Origin: Symbiodinium natans
Taxonomy: Eukaryota > Sar > Dinophyceae > Suessiales > Symbiodiniaceae
Direction of reading: 5' to 3'
Length of the DNA stretch: 64,000 bases
Assembly (NCBI GenBank): GCA_905221605.1
Contig: CAJNDS010002154.1
Location: 182,001 to 246,000, forward strand
Numbering within the stretch: position 1 is the first letter of the stretch; every line of letters begins with the position of its first letter. Positions 37,150 through 47,601 of this stretch are shown piece after piece. The notes under the pieces were generated by a model that did no database searches, was not told where the DNA came from, and saw only the letters and a program-made list of their open reading frames with translations. The translations under genes were made by a program, and so were the position numbers.

Positions 37150-38600
37150 TGGTTTGAGTATATAGGAGGTTCACAGCTGTGGCCACCGTCCTGGGGATGC
37201 CCTAACCCCCGTCTTCTATGCACCCCCTACTGACCCCCCCGAATTTTCATATTTTTCTGAACCAACCTTCCATAGAAATGCAGACGACCCTCAGACCCTT
37301 TGTGTAGCCTTTGGGGACCTCCTGGGCCCCCCCTCAAATCCCCTGGCCGGCTGAAGAGCGGCGCGAGCAAGTGTTTGCAATAACTTTTTTCAGTAGCAAG
37401 GGGAAACGTCACAATTCCCAAATTGCAACTGCATGGTTGTGGGTGGTTGACGGAGCCAGCGCCCAGCAGCGTGATGGCTTCATCGAAAGCCTACGAGGCT
37501 GGAAGCCCCATGGCCAACGTCTTAGCACTTGTTTTACATGTGCTCTTGCTAAAACTTAGACTCAGCCCAACCTCCAAGGCTCCTTTGCTGTCCCCGCGGT
37601 CAGCTTTGGCAAATGCCAGGTTCAGCCTTGCAGGAGGAGCGCAACCGGCATGTCAAAGGAGAACCTCCTGATCTTGAGCAACTACAGTATCCGACCATCC
37701 GTCCAGAGACGGTAAGGCACGGACAGCAGCACAGCACCATCTGCCCCAAACAAGCTGCCAGTGCCTTGTCACATGGGGATCCTACAGGTTGGCCTAGCAG
37801 CGCAAGACTGGTAAGAAGGAGTTGTGGTTCATAGCTTTAGACACAACACATTCGAGAATTAAGTCGCCGGCGTTCCCGAATACGCTTTCCCTGCAACAGC
37901 AAAATTGTGACCAGTGTGAAAGTCACAGGCCATCGCAAGCTCCTAATTCGATTCACATGAGGAAAGCAATGCTGGCTCTCTCTGCTAAAATCTTTGACCT
38001 CCACCACTCGTTCTAACGATCATTCCTTCATATGTCCTCAGCAGGACACGAGCCCGAAACCAACTTGAAGGGTTAGATATATATATATATATGTATATAT
38101 ATATATGTACATGCTCGCAATACTTTCTTGACTCGGCGGCCGACCTGGCACGCCTTGCTTGTATGTGACATGGGTTGTATTTTAATCCATCGCCAAAACA
38201 TCACCACGACACTGTAGCGACACTTCAACCGACCAGAACAGAGAAATTGAAAATCTGAGCGATTGCTGTTGCGTGCTGTGTTGCTCCGTGGGCATATTCC
38301 GCAGCAGCACGTCTGCAAGAAAGTCTGTGCGCAGGATCGCCAGGGATAGCGTTGAGAGCAGTGGCTTTGCTTGTTGGGTGCGATGGTGTTCATGCCCTGT
38401 CTTTGGCGCATGGGCAAGGATGCTAGGACGTGACCTCACCAAAGAAAAAGCCAGTCTGCTGGGTTTCAACTCGAATCTGGGCGTTTGGCGATGGCTTGCT
38501 TGCTACTGCAGCGGGGCTGTTTTTCCTTATATATCCTTATCTTATGCCGGTACGCTTTCGTGAGGCGGGAGCCCCCGCTGAAATAAAAGTACCACCTGCA
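37150..38600. other. Non-coding; (TA)n at 38075-38106
   Basis: No recognisable exon. A (TA)n/TGTA microsatellite lies at 38075-38106. The rest appears to be unique sequence. Confidence 0.4.
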
Positions 38601-38603
38601 CCA

Positions 38604-38935
38604 CCTGAGATGGGAGACGCTGAGATGGGTCAATCTGAGATGGGTCCCACCTGAGATGGGTCACAGCTGAGACGAGTCATTGATGGGTCCCACTTGAGAT
38701 GTCAAACCTACTGAGATGACCCCGCCTGAGATGGGTCAGGTCCTACCTGAGAGGGGTCACATCTGAGATGAGTTTTTCTGAGATGGGTGTCGCCTGAGAT
38801 GGGTCGCACCTGAAATAGGCCACAGTAAATGGGTAAAACCCTCTCAAATGGGTACCGCCTGAGATGCGTCCCATCTGAGATGCGTCCTACCTGAGATGGG
38901 TCCCACCTGAGATGGGTACCGGCTAGGATGGGGGA
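38604..38935. repeat. Degenerate tandem repeat, CTGAGATGGGTC unit
   Basis: About fifteen copies of CCACCTGAGATGGGTC with variable 3-8 base linkers (CCGCC, CACAG, CTAC and so on). Copies are diverged, so the array is old. Confidence 0.9.
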
Positions 38936-39117
38936 TGGGAGGCTTGATACTCCATCTTGAGATGCCCTCGGGTGTGGGTGATTTTGTCATCTGTTCTTGT
39001 GCTCAAGATCGAGCAAGTGCTCGAGGTGGTAATTTGGCGCCCTACATGGCATCGCATTGGCCTGCTGCCTCGAAGCAGGGTGCGAGAGCTGCTGAGTCTT
39101 GCTGAGTTGCGCATGGG

Positions 39118-39342
39118 TTGGCATCTCACATAGCAGGCTTGGCAGCAGGCGTCTGCTTATCAAGACTGCCAGGTTGGGTCATAATCTGTTTCAATGAGGA
39201 TGTTTGTTTTGCATGCCAGCGACGACATGAGATTTGCCAGTGTTATATCTGCGATGACAAGCACGCCTATAGACATTCTTTTGCATTTTGCGACCTCCTG
39301 CATTTCCACAAGGAACCGATTATCATCAAATCGATGTCTTAA
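39118..39342 (+). CDS. Weak Cys/His-rich ORF
   Basis: Open frame containing CFACQRRHEICQCYICDDKH followed by AYRHSFAFC. The density of Cys and His could make a metal-binding module, but there is no known spacing pattern and no splice or neighbour support, and it sits between two repeat arrays. Treat as speculative. Confidence 0.2.
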   Translation: MASHIAGLAAGVCLSRLPGWVIICFNEDVCFACQRRHEICQCYICDDKHAYRHSFAFCDLLHFHKEPIIIKSMS

Positions 39343-39365
39343 CCAGCTGTTTTGGGCTGCATTTG

Positions 39366-39367
39366 TA

Positions 39368-39403
<36 letters not shown>

Positions 39404-39595
39404 GCGGCTGCTGCCGCTGCCCGCTGCCGCCGCTGCCGCCGCTGCCGCCGCTGCCGCCGCTGCCGCCGCTGCCGCCGCTGCCGCCGCTCCGCTGCTGCTC
39501 CTGCTGCTGCTCCTGCTGCTCCTCCTGCTGCTCCTCCTGCTGCTCCTCCTGCTGCTCCTCCTGCTGCTCCTCCTCCTGCTGCTGCTGTTGTTGCC
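39366..39595. repeat. CTG/CCG trinucleotide tract
   Basis: (CTG)n, then (CCGCTG)n/(CCG)n, then (CTCCTG)n and CTC-rich triplets. It is open in several frames (poly-Ala, poly-Cys, Arg/Cys and poly-Ser), which is expected for any triplet repeat and does not indicate a gene. Confidence 0.9.
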
Positions 39596-40079
39596 TTCCA
39601 CGACGCGAGACATGTCGACAGCTTTGTTATCGTTTTTGTTTTTGGCGATTAGTGGTGATCTGGTAGCATGTGGCAAATTGTCTGTTTGGCGTGCTTGCGG
39701 TTGTCTGTGGCGAGATAGTCGCGGCTTGGGATGTGGGATTGCTGCTGGCAACGGCATCGAGGAAAACACCAAACTCAACTCAACTCTTAAACTTCACCAA
39801 CAGGCAACAGTCATGTGACGGAGCACGCGTGTAAGCAAACAGCCGGCTATCCAACACCACACTCTGCCATTGATTCTGCCAGGAGATGCTGTCTGCCTCC
39901 GCGAACGCCTCTAGGCTGCCATCTGTATCTCCACAAGTCCGGTGGACGACGCCTGTGTAGACGTGAGGCTGGGCTCTGGCAGATTCGACTTCTTGTTGCA
40001 TATCTAAGATCCAAGCCCAGGTTGCGAAGCAACATGGCCTCAGTATAGGAGCGTGGCCATGCCACAAGATCTCAAATAC

Positions 40080-40103
40080 CTCTCTCTCTCTCTCTCTCTC
40101 TCA
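40080..40103. repeat. (CT)n microsatellite
   Basis: Perfect CT repeat preceded and followed by duplicated (G)CTCAAATACCTC motifs. Confidence 0.85.
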
Positions 40104-40160
40104 CAGGCGCTCAAATACCTCAAGCCAGAAATCTCAAATCCTTACTAATATGCTCCGAAG

Positions 40161-40817
40161 CTACTCCTTCGCCGTTCTCGATGCTTCGGTTTGCCCGGCG
40201 AATGCGCAGCCTGAGTGCTTTGAAACACATGAAACAACTATCCAGCGCAACTCCGATTTGCCGAAGCTTTCCGTCTGTTCATGCAGGTCTGCTTGGGAAA
40301 TCATGCAATGCACCCAACATACATGCGGCTCCATTGCGAAGAGACCTTTCCTTTGTGGGGCCCTCAGGCAGAATTCTTTCTTGAAATCAGCAAGCGTAGC
40401 CACCAAAGGGAGCTTGGTAATTACAAGGTCGGTTTGTGGTGAGTCAGTTCTCATTTCCTTTCTTATTTGTCTTTCCGTCATTGACGTGGGGGGGATTTTT
40501 CCCGGGCAGTCCTGCCCGCCGGTTCTTGGGACGAGTTCGTTGGAGGAGTTCGCTGCAATGATCGACCTCTCTCGTTGTGTGGGCATTTTGTGTGGGCATT
40601 TTGTGTGCTTAAACTGAATTCCAGAGACGTCGGATGGCCTAGCCGGCCTCGCATGGGGAGCCGAGACTCCCCCACCACCATGCTGTAACTCTAAGACTTC
40701 TCCAAGCAGCGCTTGTTGCAAGGCATCTGCAGCTCCTGAGATATGTTTCAAGTGTTCAAGGCTAGAGAGCGCGAGAATATCGGAATGCAGCGAGCGCGTC
40801 TCTCCAAGCGTCTTCAC
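40161..40817 (-). CDS. Unidentified ORF or exon cluster
   Basis: A minus-strand frame open for about 218 codons, one of the longest in the 35-47 kb gap. Its start encodes SLEHLKHISGAADALQQALL and later TDLVITKLPLVATLADFKKE. No domain recognised. The middle contains a near-direct duplication (CATTTTGTGTGGGCATTTTG on the plus strand) and less protein-like sequence, so the real exons may be shorter pieces at the two ends. Confidence 0.35.
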   Translation of the reverse strand: MKTLGETRSLHSDILALSSLEHLKHISGAADALQQALLGEVLELQHGGGGVSAPHARPARPSDVSGIQFKHTKCPHKMPTQRERSIIAANSSNELVPRTGGQDCPGKIPPTSMTERQIRKEMRTDSPQTDLVITKLPLVATLADFKKEFCLRAPQRKGLFAMEPHVCWVHCMISQADLHEQTESFGKSELRWIVVSCVSKHSGCAFAGQTEASRTAKE

Positions 40818-41217
40818 GACAGACTAGTGGTAATTACTTTATCGTTCCTGTGCCGAACCTACAAGGCAGCTCAGTGCTCTATCTGGAATTCTGCAGTAGT
40901 ACAGGGTCAAGTCAAGGCGTCCTGTGGCATCCCCGCAATTCCACCGCGCAGCCTGAGGGTTGTGTGTGGATTTTCAGCTGGGCCATGCTGGGCCTAGCCA
41001 GAGAATGCCAAAAAAGGCCCTCAGCTCCGGACGCCAATGGACTCCAGGAGTTGGATGCCAGGAGCCGTTTCCTGAGCGTCGCACAGCCACCGTACGCTCA
41101 CCGATTTCTTCTTTGTCTGAGCTCTCTTCTAAGAGCGCACACGGAGGCCCGTCTCAAGGAGTCCGCGCAACTGAAGCAGAGTGAGACATATCAAGAAGTA
41201 GCCAAGCATAATCAAAC

Positions 41218-41400
41218 AATCCGCCGAGGCCTCGGCCCGAAGGTGTATAGGTAGTCAGAACAGGCACCCCCCTCCAAATCCTCCCCCCACCCCCAAAGCC
41301 CTTTTTCGGACCCCTTTTTTTGCCTCAAATGGGTACCCCCCCTAGGTGAGCAGGGTCCGCAAGCGGACAGGACCAGACACAGTTGCAGCCCTTTTCAGCA
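41218..41400. repeat. Copy 1 of a dispersed duplicated segment
   Basis: Shares long blocks with 41909-42078: CCGCCGAGGCCTCGG, GGTGTATAGGT-GTCAGAACA, CCCCTCCAAATCCTC, TTTTGCCTCAAATGGGTACC and GGGTCCGCAAGCGGAC. Both copies run directly into long C tracts. Confidence 0.9.
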
Positions 41401-41625
41401 GGGCCTCCCCCCTTTTTCACCCCCTCCTGACCCAACCCCCCCATACCCTCCCCCCACCCCGCCCCCCAACCCCCCCCTTCCCCCCCGAACCCCCCCTACC
41501 CCCCCCCCCTACCCCCCCCCCCCCACCCCCCCCCCCCTACCCCCCCCGACCCCCCCCCCCCCCCCCCCCCCCCCTACCCCCCCCACCCCCCACCTCCCCC
41601 CCTACCCCCCCCCCTATCCCTTTTA
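41400..41625. repeat. C-rich tract
   Basis: About 220 bases of C runs interrupted by A or TA. The polyproline frame across it is an artefact. Confidence 0.95.
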
Positions 41626-41885
41626 AAGCCTCATGAGCGGCTCGAGGTGCTAATGGACGCAACAAGAGGGGCTTGATGTTTTTGTAGGTGTCGCAAAAGC
41701 ACACCCAATGGTTCATAACCTAGGGGTGTCGCTTTTCAAGTGTTCCCATCGTTTTACAGGGTTTTAGGCATTCGTGTCCACCCCTTGCTTAATTGTATGG
41801 CTGGGGGTTTTGGCGCTTGCTCACATAAGGTGTTTGTGAAAGGCGGAGAAAACCCGGCCCCGACGCGCTGGCTTGAGGGCCGGAG

Positions 41886-42282
41886 GCTCAACTGGTGTGA
41901 GCACGGCCGCAAATCCGCCGAGGCCTCGGGCCGGAGGTGTATAGGTTGTCAGAACAGGCACCCCCCTCCAAATCCTCAAAGCCACTTTTCGGACCCCTTT
42001 TTTTTGCCTCAAATGGGTACCCACCCTGGGAAACCGGGGTCCGCAAGCGGACGACCAGAGAGGCAGTTGAAGCCCTCCCACCCCCCCTCCCCCCCCCCCA
42101 CCCCCCCACCCCCCCCCCACCCCCCCCCCCCCCCACCCCACCCCCACCCCCCCCCCCCCACCCCCCCCCCCCCCCCACACCCCACCACCCCCCCCCCACC
42201 CCCCCGCACCCCCCCCCCCCCACCCCCCCCCCCCCTATTTCGCCCCCGGTTTTCGAGGCTCAACTGGTGTGAGCACGGCCGG
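41886..42282. repeat. Copy 2 of the duplicated segment, C-tract and flanking direct repeats
   Basis: Copy 2 (41909-42078) is followed by a C/CA tract (42079-42235). The whole block is bracketed by direct copies of GGCTCAACTGGTGTGAGCAC at 41886 and 42257. This looks like a tandem or insertion-type duplication of a unit with a C tract at its 3' end. Confidence 0.85.
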
Positions 42283-42339
42283 GGACGAGCCGAAGAGTCT
42301 AAGCTTGAACCGAAACCCGAAACCTTAAATCTTAGCTCC

Positions 42340-42495
42340 CCCCCCCTTCCCCCTCTGCCCTAAACCCAAAAAAACCCTAAACCCCAAAGCATGAACCTTG
42401 AGCCCTAAGCCCTCAATCCTAAACTAACCCTCAACCCTAAACCCCAAACCATAAACCATAAACCCGGAACCCTAAACCCTAAACCCAACCCTTAT
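42340..42495. repeat. Interstitial telomere-like array, CCCTAAA type
   Basis: At least ten AACCCTAAACC-type units (complement of TTTAGGG), with CCATAAA, CCCCAAA and CCTCAA variants. Degenerate and internal. Confidence 0.85.
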
Positions 42496-42827
42496 TGCTT
42501 GGGTCCAGCGACTTGGGCGCTGCGGATGCGCTGGGCCGGGCCGAGGCGGGTCGCGTAGCGTTAAAATTAAGGACGGCAAGAAATGAGTATCACGAAACAT
42601 AGTGGCACAGTCGAGCTCTTTGCTGCATTTCTCTTACTCCCAGGTCCGGTCCCAGCTTTTTACGCAGGCTTCTCTCCGCTCCCTCTCTCGAGATGCTGCC
42701 TGCAAAGACCTCGAGTTCTTTCTGAACCTACCATCGGGAGCTGAGATCTGGGGTCAGATCTTCCCCTGATCAAGAAGCTCTCAGTTGCTCGCAGCTGTCT
42801 CAGCTCCTCGCAGATACACTCATACCC

Positions 42828-43103
42828 ATGTCTGCCAAGCTTCGAGGGTCCCCATCTGTTGATGTGCCTTCCTGGCATCCTCGTAAGACCTCGTCAATGA
42901 AAATATCCTCCTACATCCGGGAGGCAGAAAGAAAGAATCGAATCCGCCAGAACTTTCTCAAACCATTGCAGCTCGAGACACAGCAGAAGCTCCGCACAGC
43001 AGCGCCGCGCTTGGCCCGCGCCCGGGCTGCTCAGCAGGGCACCTCACAAGGCATCTCTGAGGGCAACAACAATTATCAGCCGCCAGCACCAAAAAAAGGC
43101 TGA
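42828..43103 (+). CDS. Small basic ORF or exon, unknown
   Basis: Ninety-one codons from ATG to TGA on the plus strand, encoding PSWHPRKTSSMKISSYIREA and then a Lys/Arg/Gln-rich helix (RKNRIRQNFLKPLQLETQQK). It has reasonable codon variety and no low complexity. No family is recognised, and it is opposite in strand to the recognised genes on either side. It may be spurious. Confidence 0.35.
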   Translation: MSAKLRGSPSVDVPSWHPRKTSSMKISSYIREAERKNRIRQNFLKPLQLETQQKLRTAAPRLARARAAQQGTSQGISEGNNNYQPPAPKKG

Positions 43104-43189
43104 AGGAGAGCGGGCAATCTAACTATGCCGGAAACACACCGCACCGTCACACATGTATACATCTGTGGAATTGTCACGAAACAAATCCA

Positions 43190-43196
43190 GATACGC

Positions 43197-43236
<40 letters not shown>

Positions 43237-43719
43237 ATACGCATTTGCACATATTGTGCAGATACAGTACAATATCTACAGTACATTTCAAGTTCAACAC
43301 AGTACGCTGTTTTGCGATGCACAAAACGAAAACAGTGTCTGATGTACACTGTACAACATACACTATCTAGTATATGCAGAAACGCAATACAACACATGCA
43401 TGATGCATATTATGCTATGTATCATTTTGCAAACACCATATATAAGGTCGAAACGAAAGCTAAACACGATATCGAATATATCTATATACAAGCACTATCC
43501 AAATTCAAATTTTACAAAACCTAACAATGACGAACATGAAATAATGCAAGACAAGCACAACACACTAAATAAGTCATACACACATACATACATATAAATA
43601 TATATATATATATATGTGTGTGTTGATACATATATATATATATATATATGTGAGTGTGTGTGTGTGTGCGCGTACATATATACGCATAACAAAGCACATG
43701 TTATGTGTATATGTATATG

Positions 43720-43752
<33 letters not shown>

Positions 43753-43755
43753 GCC
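43190..43755. repeat. AT-rich region with (TA)n and TATATG arrays
   Basis: (TA)n at 43199-43231 and 43597-43616, a further (TA)n at 43631-43650, (TG)n, and TATGTA hexamers at 43705-43752. The stretch between is markedly AT-rich compared with the rest of the window. Confidence 0.9.
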
Positions 43756-44534
43756 GCATTCTGCCGCCCTCACACAGTCTGGATGCTGCGCCGTTTATTT
43801 AAGCACAGTGGCTGCGGTCGCCGTTCAAGGCTAGCTGCAGGCCATCCTGATCTCCACAAGAGGTATGAAGACAGCCGATCCTACCCTCTGCTTATTCCGA
43901 CCTCGCTGCTTGCATGCAGCTGTCGCCACTTACAGCATGTACTGTCCTGCCCGATAGTTTCAAGTCAAGGTGCCTGCAGCAGGCTCTCTGCTCGGTGGTG
44001 CAGCGAGACCTCCCGAAATTGTTCAGGTCTGCGAGTGCAGCAGTTTGGATTCAGTCTGACTTGCGCAGCCCACCTCCTTTAGCAGCCAGCCCACAGCATC
44101 ACAAACCAGGGCGCCGCGTGCTGAGTCTTGAGCAAGTGAGCCTGAACAAAATCAAGCCTGCACGGCAAAAAATGGTACTGACGACTTTGCGCTTCGCCTA
44201 TCCAATAGCTGCCTGGCTGCCAGATCCATGAAACATCATAAACCAGCACTAGGTATGAACCCCACAGCCTTCCAGCAGCTCCCGACGAAGCCAACCTTCT
44301 GCCAGCGTGGCGACCCAGCACTGCAAGTGCCTTGCCAAGCATAGCTGCTCACGGTTGCTCACCCGCGTGCAGGAGAGAGGCAGAATGCGGAGGATCTGCG
44401 GTGCCTGTGAAGAGCCTGGTCCAAATTCCTCAGTGCAACTGATGCTATGCACCCACTCGAATGATTTAGCGCAATCTTGTCAAAACTGAGGCAACAGAAT
44501 TCGGAAGCCCCACACAAAGATTTCTGCTAAAAGG

Positions 44535-44801
44535 TTAGTGACGCTGGTGCACCCCCGCCCGCCCCCAATTCCGTGTTGCGTATCTCTGCTGCTGCAACTT
44601 AACAAAATCAGTGCAGATGTGGCGCAAGCTTGTCCAGTTGTGCCATTGGAGTGCATGATCGCCCTCTGACAGGAGTGTCCCCAGCTTCATGACCTGCTGG
44701 CACCAGCAATCTTCGGGCTGCAATTGCCTTAAGATAGCCAGCACGCGTGCGCTGGTTGCAGCTGACTTGGTGGCCAGGCGGCCAGGCAACTTACCCTTCA
44801 C
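44535..44801 (-). CDS. Probable exon of unknown family
   Basis: Minus-strand frame with ARVLAILRQLQPEDCWCQQV followed by MKLGTLLSEGDHALQWHNWT and SLRHICTDFVKLQQQ, alpha-helical and well balanced. A faint likeness to Sec31/SRA1-type helices is not enough for a call. A further candidate lies at 44260-44330 (HLQCWVATLAEGWLRRELLE). Confidence 0.4.
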   Translation of the reverse strand: MKGKLPGRLATKSAATSARVLAILRQLQPEDCWCQQVMKLGTLLSEGDHALQWHNWTSLRHICTDFVKLQQQRYATRNWGRAGVHQRH

Positions 44802-45149
44802 TCTTCGGACTGGGATTAGGTCAAGCAGGAGGAGACAGCTTCTGGCTTACGGACTCTTTGCATGGCAACTCGCTGATGCAAAGTAGGCAGGGCCTCTTTG
44901 CAACAGATACAACCGCCGAAAGCAACCAACAAAACCCTGTGCTCTGCCTCCTGTGGCGAAGCGAGCAACCCAACCTCCAGGCCCTCCCCTCCGAGGGACA
45001 AGGCCAAGTTGAGCCTTGTGTGTAATTGCGCGCAAAACGGAGAGTCAAAGCTGCCTGCGGAAAATCACGAGAGGCAGCCAAGCGTCTCAGATTTGCAGGA
45101 GCTGCATCCTGCGAGAAGACGCGGTGCTGCAATGAAAGTGCCCACTCCC

Positions 45150-46200
45150 TTCAGCTGCCATTAGAAATTGCTCGGGCTCTGTCGGTGCACATCGGCCCCC
45201 CCCTGAATAAAGGGTGTCCTACGAAGGACACGATATCACATGGCGACAGGAGCATCCATATGCGCCCGATGCGTCGCATGCGACTTTCCTGAGCGATGGC
45301 TATATCGCTTCAAGCTACGGAATCGACGATAAATCCTCGAGCCATGCACCGTTCGTGCGGCAGCATCGGCCGTTGCACTTTGCAGGTTGCCGGAGAAGTT
45401 GTGCAGCCTGGGCTAGCAGATGCCAGATGCCCCGTGGAGGCAAGAGCAAATTGAGGAGCTCACTCAGATTGAACTTAACAGAGCTCTGACGTCAACTGAC
45501 TAATTGTCGTGCAAGCCGGTGTTGGGGCACTTCTCCCTCAGAAGTCCTAAAACAACCATCCGCGGTTAGAATATGTCAGTACACATTCCGATTAAAACAG
45601 CGCCAGACACTCAATTTGAGCGCTGTGCCCAACATACATTGGCAACACACGCAATAGGTGTGAACATCAAAGAAGGCGCATGCCAAGATTTGTATGATCC
45701 ATGAAGACAGAGGAGTCAAGCAGCCACACGTAGGTGCTTTCCACGGGCAAGGTCGAGTCATCACAATGAGACTTCAGTGCATCCACCTTACCAGAGCTGT
45801 CTGCACTTGTACTGAGGCATGCGATGTGTTCTGTGAGGTACGGCCTCACTTAGGTCACTTGGGCAGTGACAAGCTCACGGAGCGATGTGGTGTCGGCGCA
45901 GGACCTCGGCGATGTGCAAGGGCAAAGGGATCGGCGCTAGGAGGCTCGTGAAGAACAATGAAGTGTCGTCAGGGTGCAAGTAGTGCGTGGCAGGCCCGAC
46001 GTCTTGCCCACCTACCGGCTTTGCATTCGCAGAACCCTTTCACAAGTTCATGCTCCAATATGATGCGGGGCTTGCAGTTTGGCGCGGAGTCCAGCTCTGG
46101 CTTGCTCCAGCCAAAAAGTTTGAGAGCAGTTCGGTAGATCGCTTTAGTCTTTACAACGTACGGTGCCTGTTTTTAAATACCCGGACATCTAAACAGTCAA
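45150..46200. other. No supported gene
   Basis: Short open stretches only; no homologous exon, RNA gene or repeat recognised. Confidence 0.35.
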
Positions 46201-46203
46201 ACA

Positions 46204-47412
46204 GGTATTTCATACTACCCCCGTGGAGCGCGGCGTCAGGCCGCCCAGCGTTTTAAACATCCGGAAATAGACCCTCCAGCGCCAAGCCCCCCTCCAGCCA
46301 ACACCCCCCCCCCCCCACCAACCTCACAACCAATCACCCAAACCCCCTTCAGCCAACACCCTCAAACCGCCCTCTCTCCAGCCCCCACCCTAACCACCCC
46401 TCCACCCAACCCCTCCCACATCCTCCAACCCCCCCCAAAACACCCGCCTAGGCCAAGCCCCCTCCACAGCCAACCGCCCCGCCTAGCCAAGCCCCCCTCC
46501 ACAGCCAACCGCCCCACCCAGCCAACACCCCCCAAAACACCCTCCTCCAGCCAACACCCCCCCTCCAGCCCCTCCAACCCCAGCCGGGTTGCACCAGCCA
46601 ACCCCCTCCAGCCAACCGCCTCCAGCCAACACCCCCTCCCCCCCCAGCCCCCCCCAAAACGCCTAGCCAAGCCCCCCTCCACAGCCGCCCCCATCCAGCC
46701 AACACCCCCCAACACCCTCCAGCCAAAGCAACACCCCCCCTCCAGCCACAACCTCCACCCAGCACCCCTCCAACCCGCAGCCGGTTTCCACCAGCCAAAC
46801 CCCCCCCCACCCCCAAAACACCCGCCTGGAGAGGAAGGGTGAGGAAGGTGGGGAGGGGGTTGGCTGGAGGGGTTGGCTGGAGGGGGGGGGGTTGGCTGGA
46901 GGGGGGGGGTTGGAGGGGGGGGGGGGGTGCTGGGTGAGGAAGGTGGGGAGGGGGTTGGGTGTCTGGAGGGGGGGGGGTGGGTTGGGTGGAGGGGGGGGGT
47001 TGGCTGGAGGGGGGGTGTTGGCTGGAGAGAGGGGGGGTGGGTTGGCTGGAGATGGGTTGGAGGGGGGGAAGGGGGCGGAGGGGTTGGGGGGGTGCTTAGG
47101 GAGGGGCTGGAGGGGTGCTGGCTGGTTGACGGGCTTGGCTGGAGGGGGGGTTGGCTGGAGAGAGGGCGGTTTGAGTGGAGAGGGGTGGGGGTTGGCTGGA
47201 GAGGGGGTGGGCGGTTGGCTGGAGGGGTGGCTGGAGGGGGCTTGGCTGAAGGGGCTGGAGAGGGGGTTTGTGGAGCCTGGAGGTGGAGGAAGGGTTGGTG
47301 GAGGGGGGGCTGGAGGGGGGCTTGGCTGGAGGGGGCTAGTGCATAAACACGAAAACATGCGGATTTAAACTGGTCTTTTATACTACCCCCCTGGCCGTTG
47401 CTGGTTGGCCGC
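46204..47412. repeat. Inverted minisatellite (CCCTCCAGCCAA)n / (TTGGCTGGAGGG)n with flanking direct repeats
   Basis: From about 46270 to 46840 the plus strand repeats CCCTCCAGCCAACACCC-type units. From about 46845 to 47340 it repeats the complement, TTGGCTGGAGGGG. The switch lies near 46825-46860. Both outer flanks carry a related direct repeat: ATACTACCCCCGTGG...GGCCGCCC at about 46211-46242 and ATACTACCCCCCTGG...GGCCGCCC at about 47379-47415. Pro-rich and Gly-rich open frames across it are artefacts. Confidence 0.9.
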
Positions 47413-47601
47413 CCTCCACTTATTTAAAAAACGTCACCGTAACGGCCAACGTGTAACAGTTCACACGGCACCCGGCCTTCCAACAGCTCCGCGTAGGAGG
47501 ATGCAGCCTCCTCACCCTAGCCAGGACAGCACATGTAAAAAACTGTTAACATGTTCATTGAGCACCGACAAAATTGTGGCAACGACCTGGCGCGTGGCGG
47601 C

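Noticed and set aside
39194..39778. Poly-Ala, poly-Cys and poly-Ser frames
   Set aside because: CTG/CCG triplet repeat is open in most frames; flanks show no protein-like sequence.
41346..42363. Pro-rich and Gly-rich open frames
   Set aside because: Products of C-run tracts; no other protein character.
44535..44801. Sec31/SRA1 domain
   Set aside because: Only a faint helical likeness; no diagnostic residues.
46362..47368. Long Pro-rich (minus) and Gly/Trp-rich (both strands) frames
   Set aside because: Translation of the inverted CCCTCCAGCCAA minisatellite.
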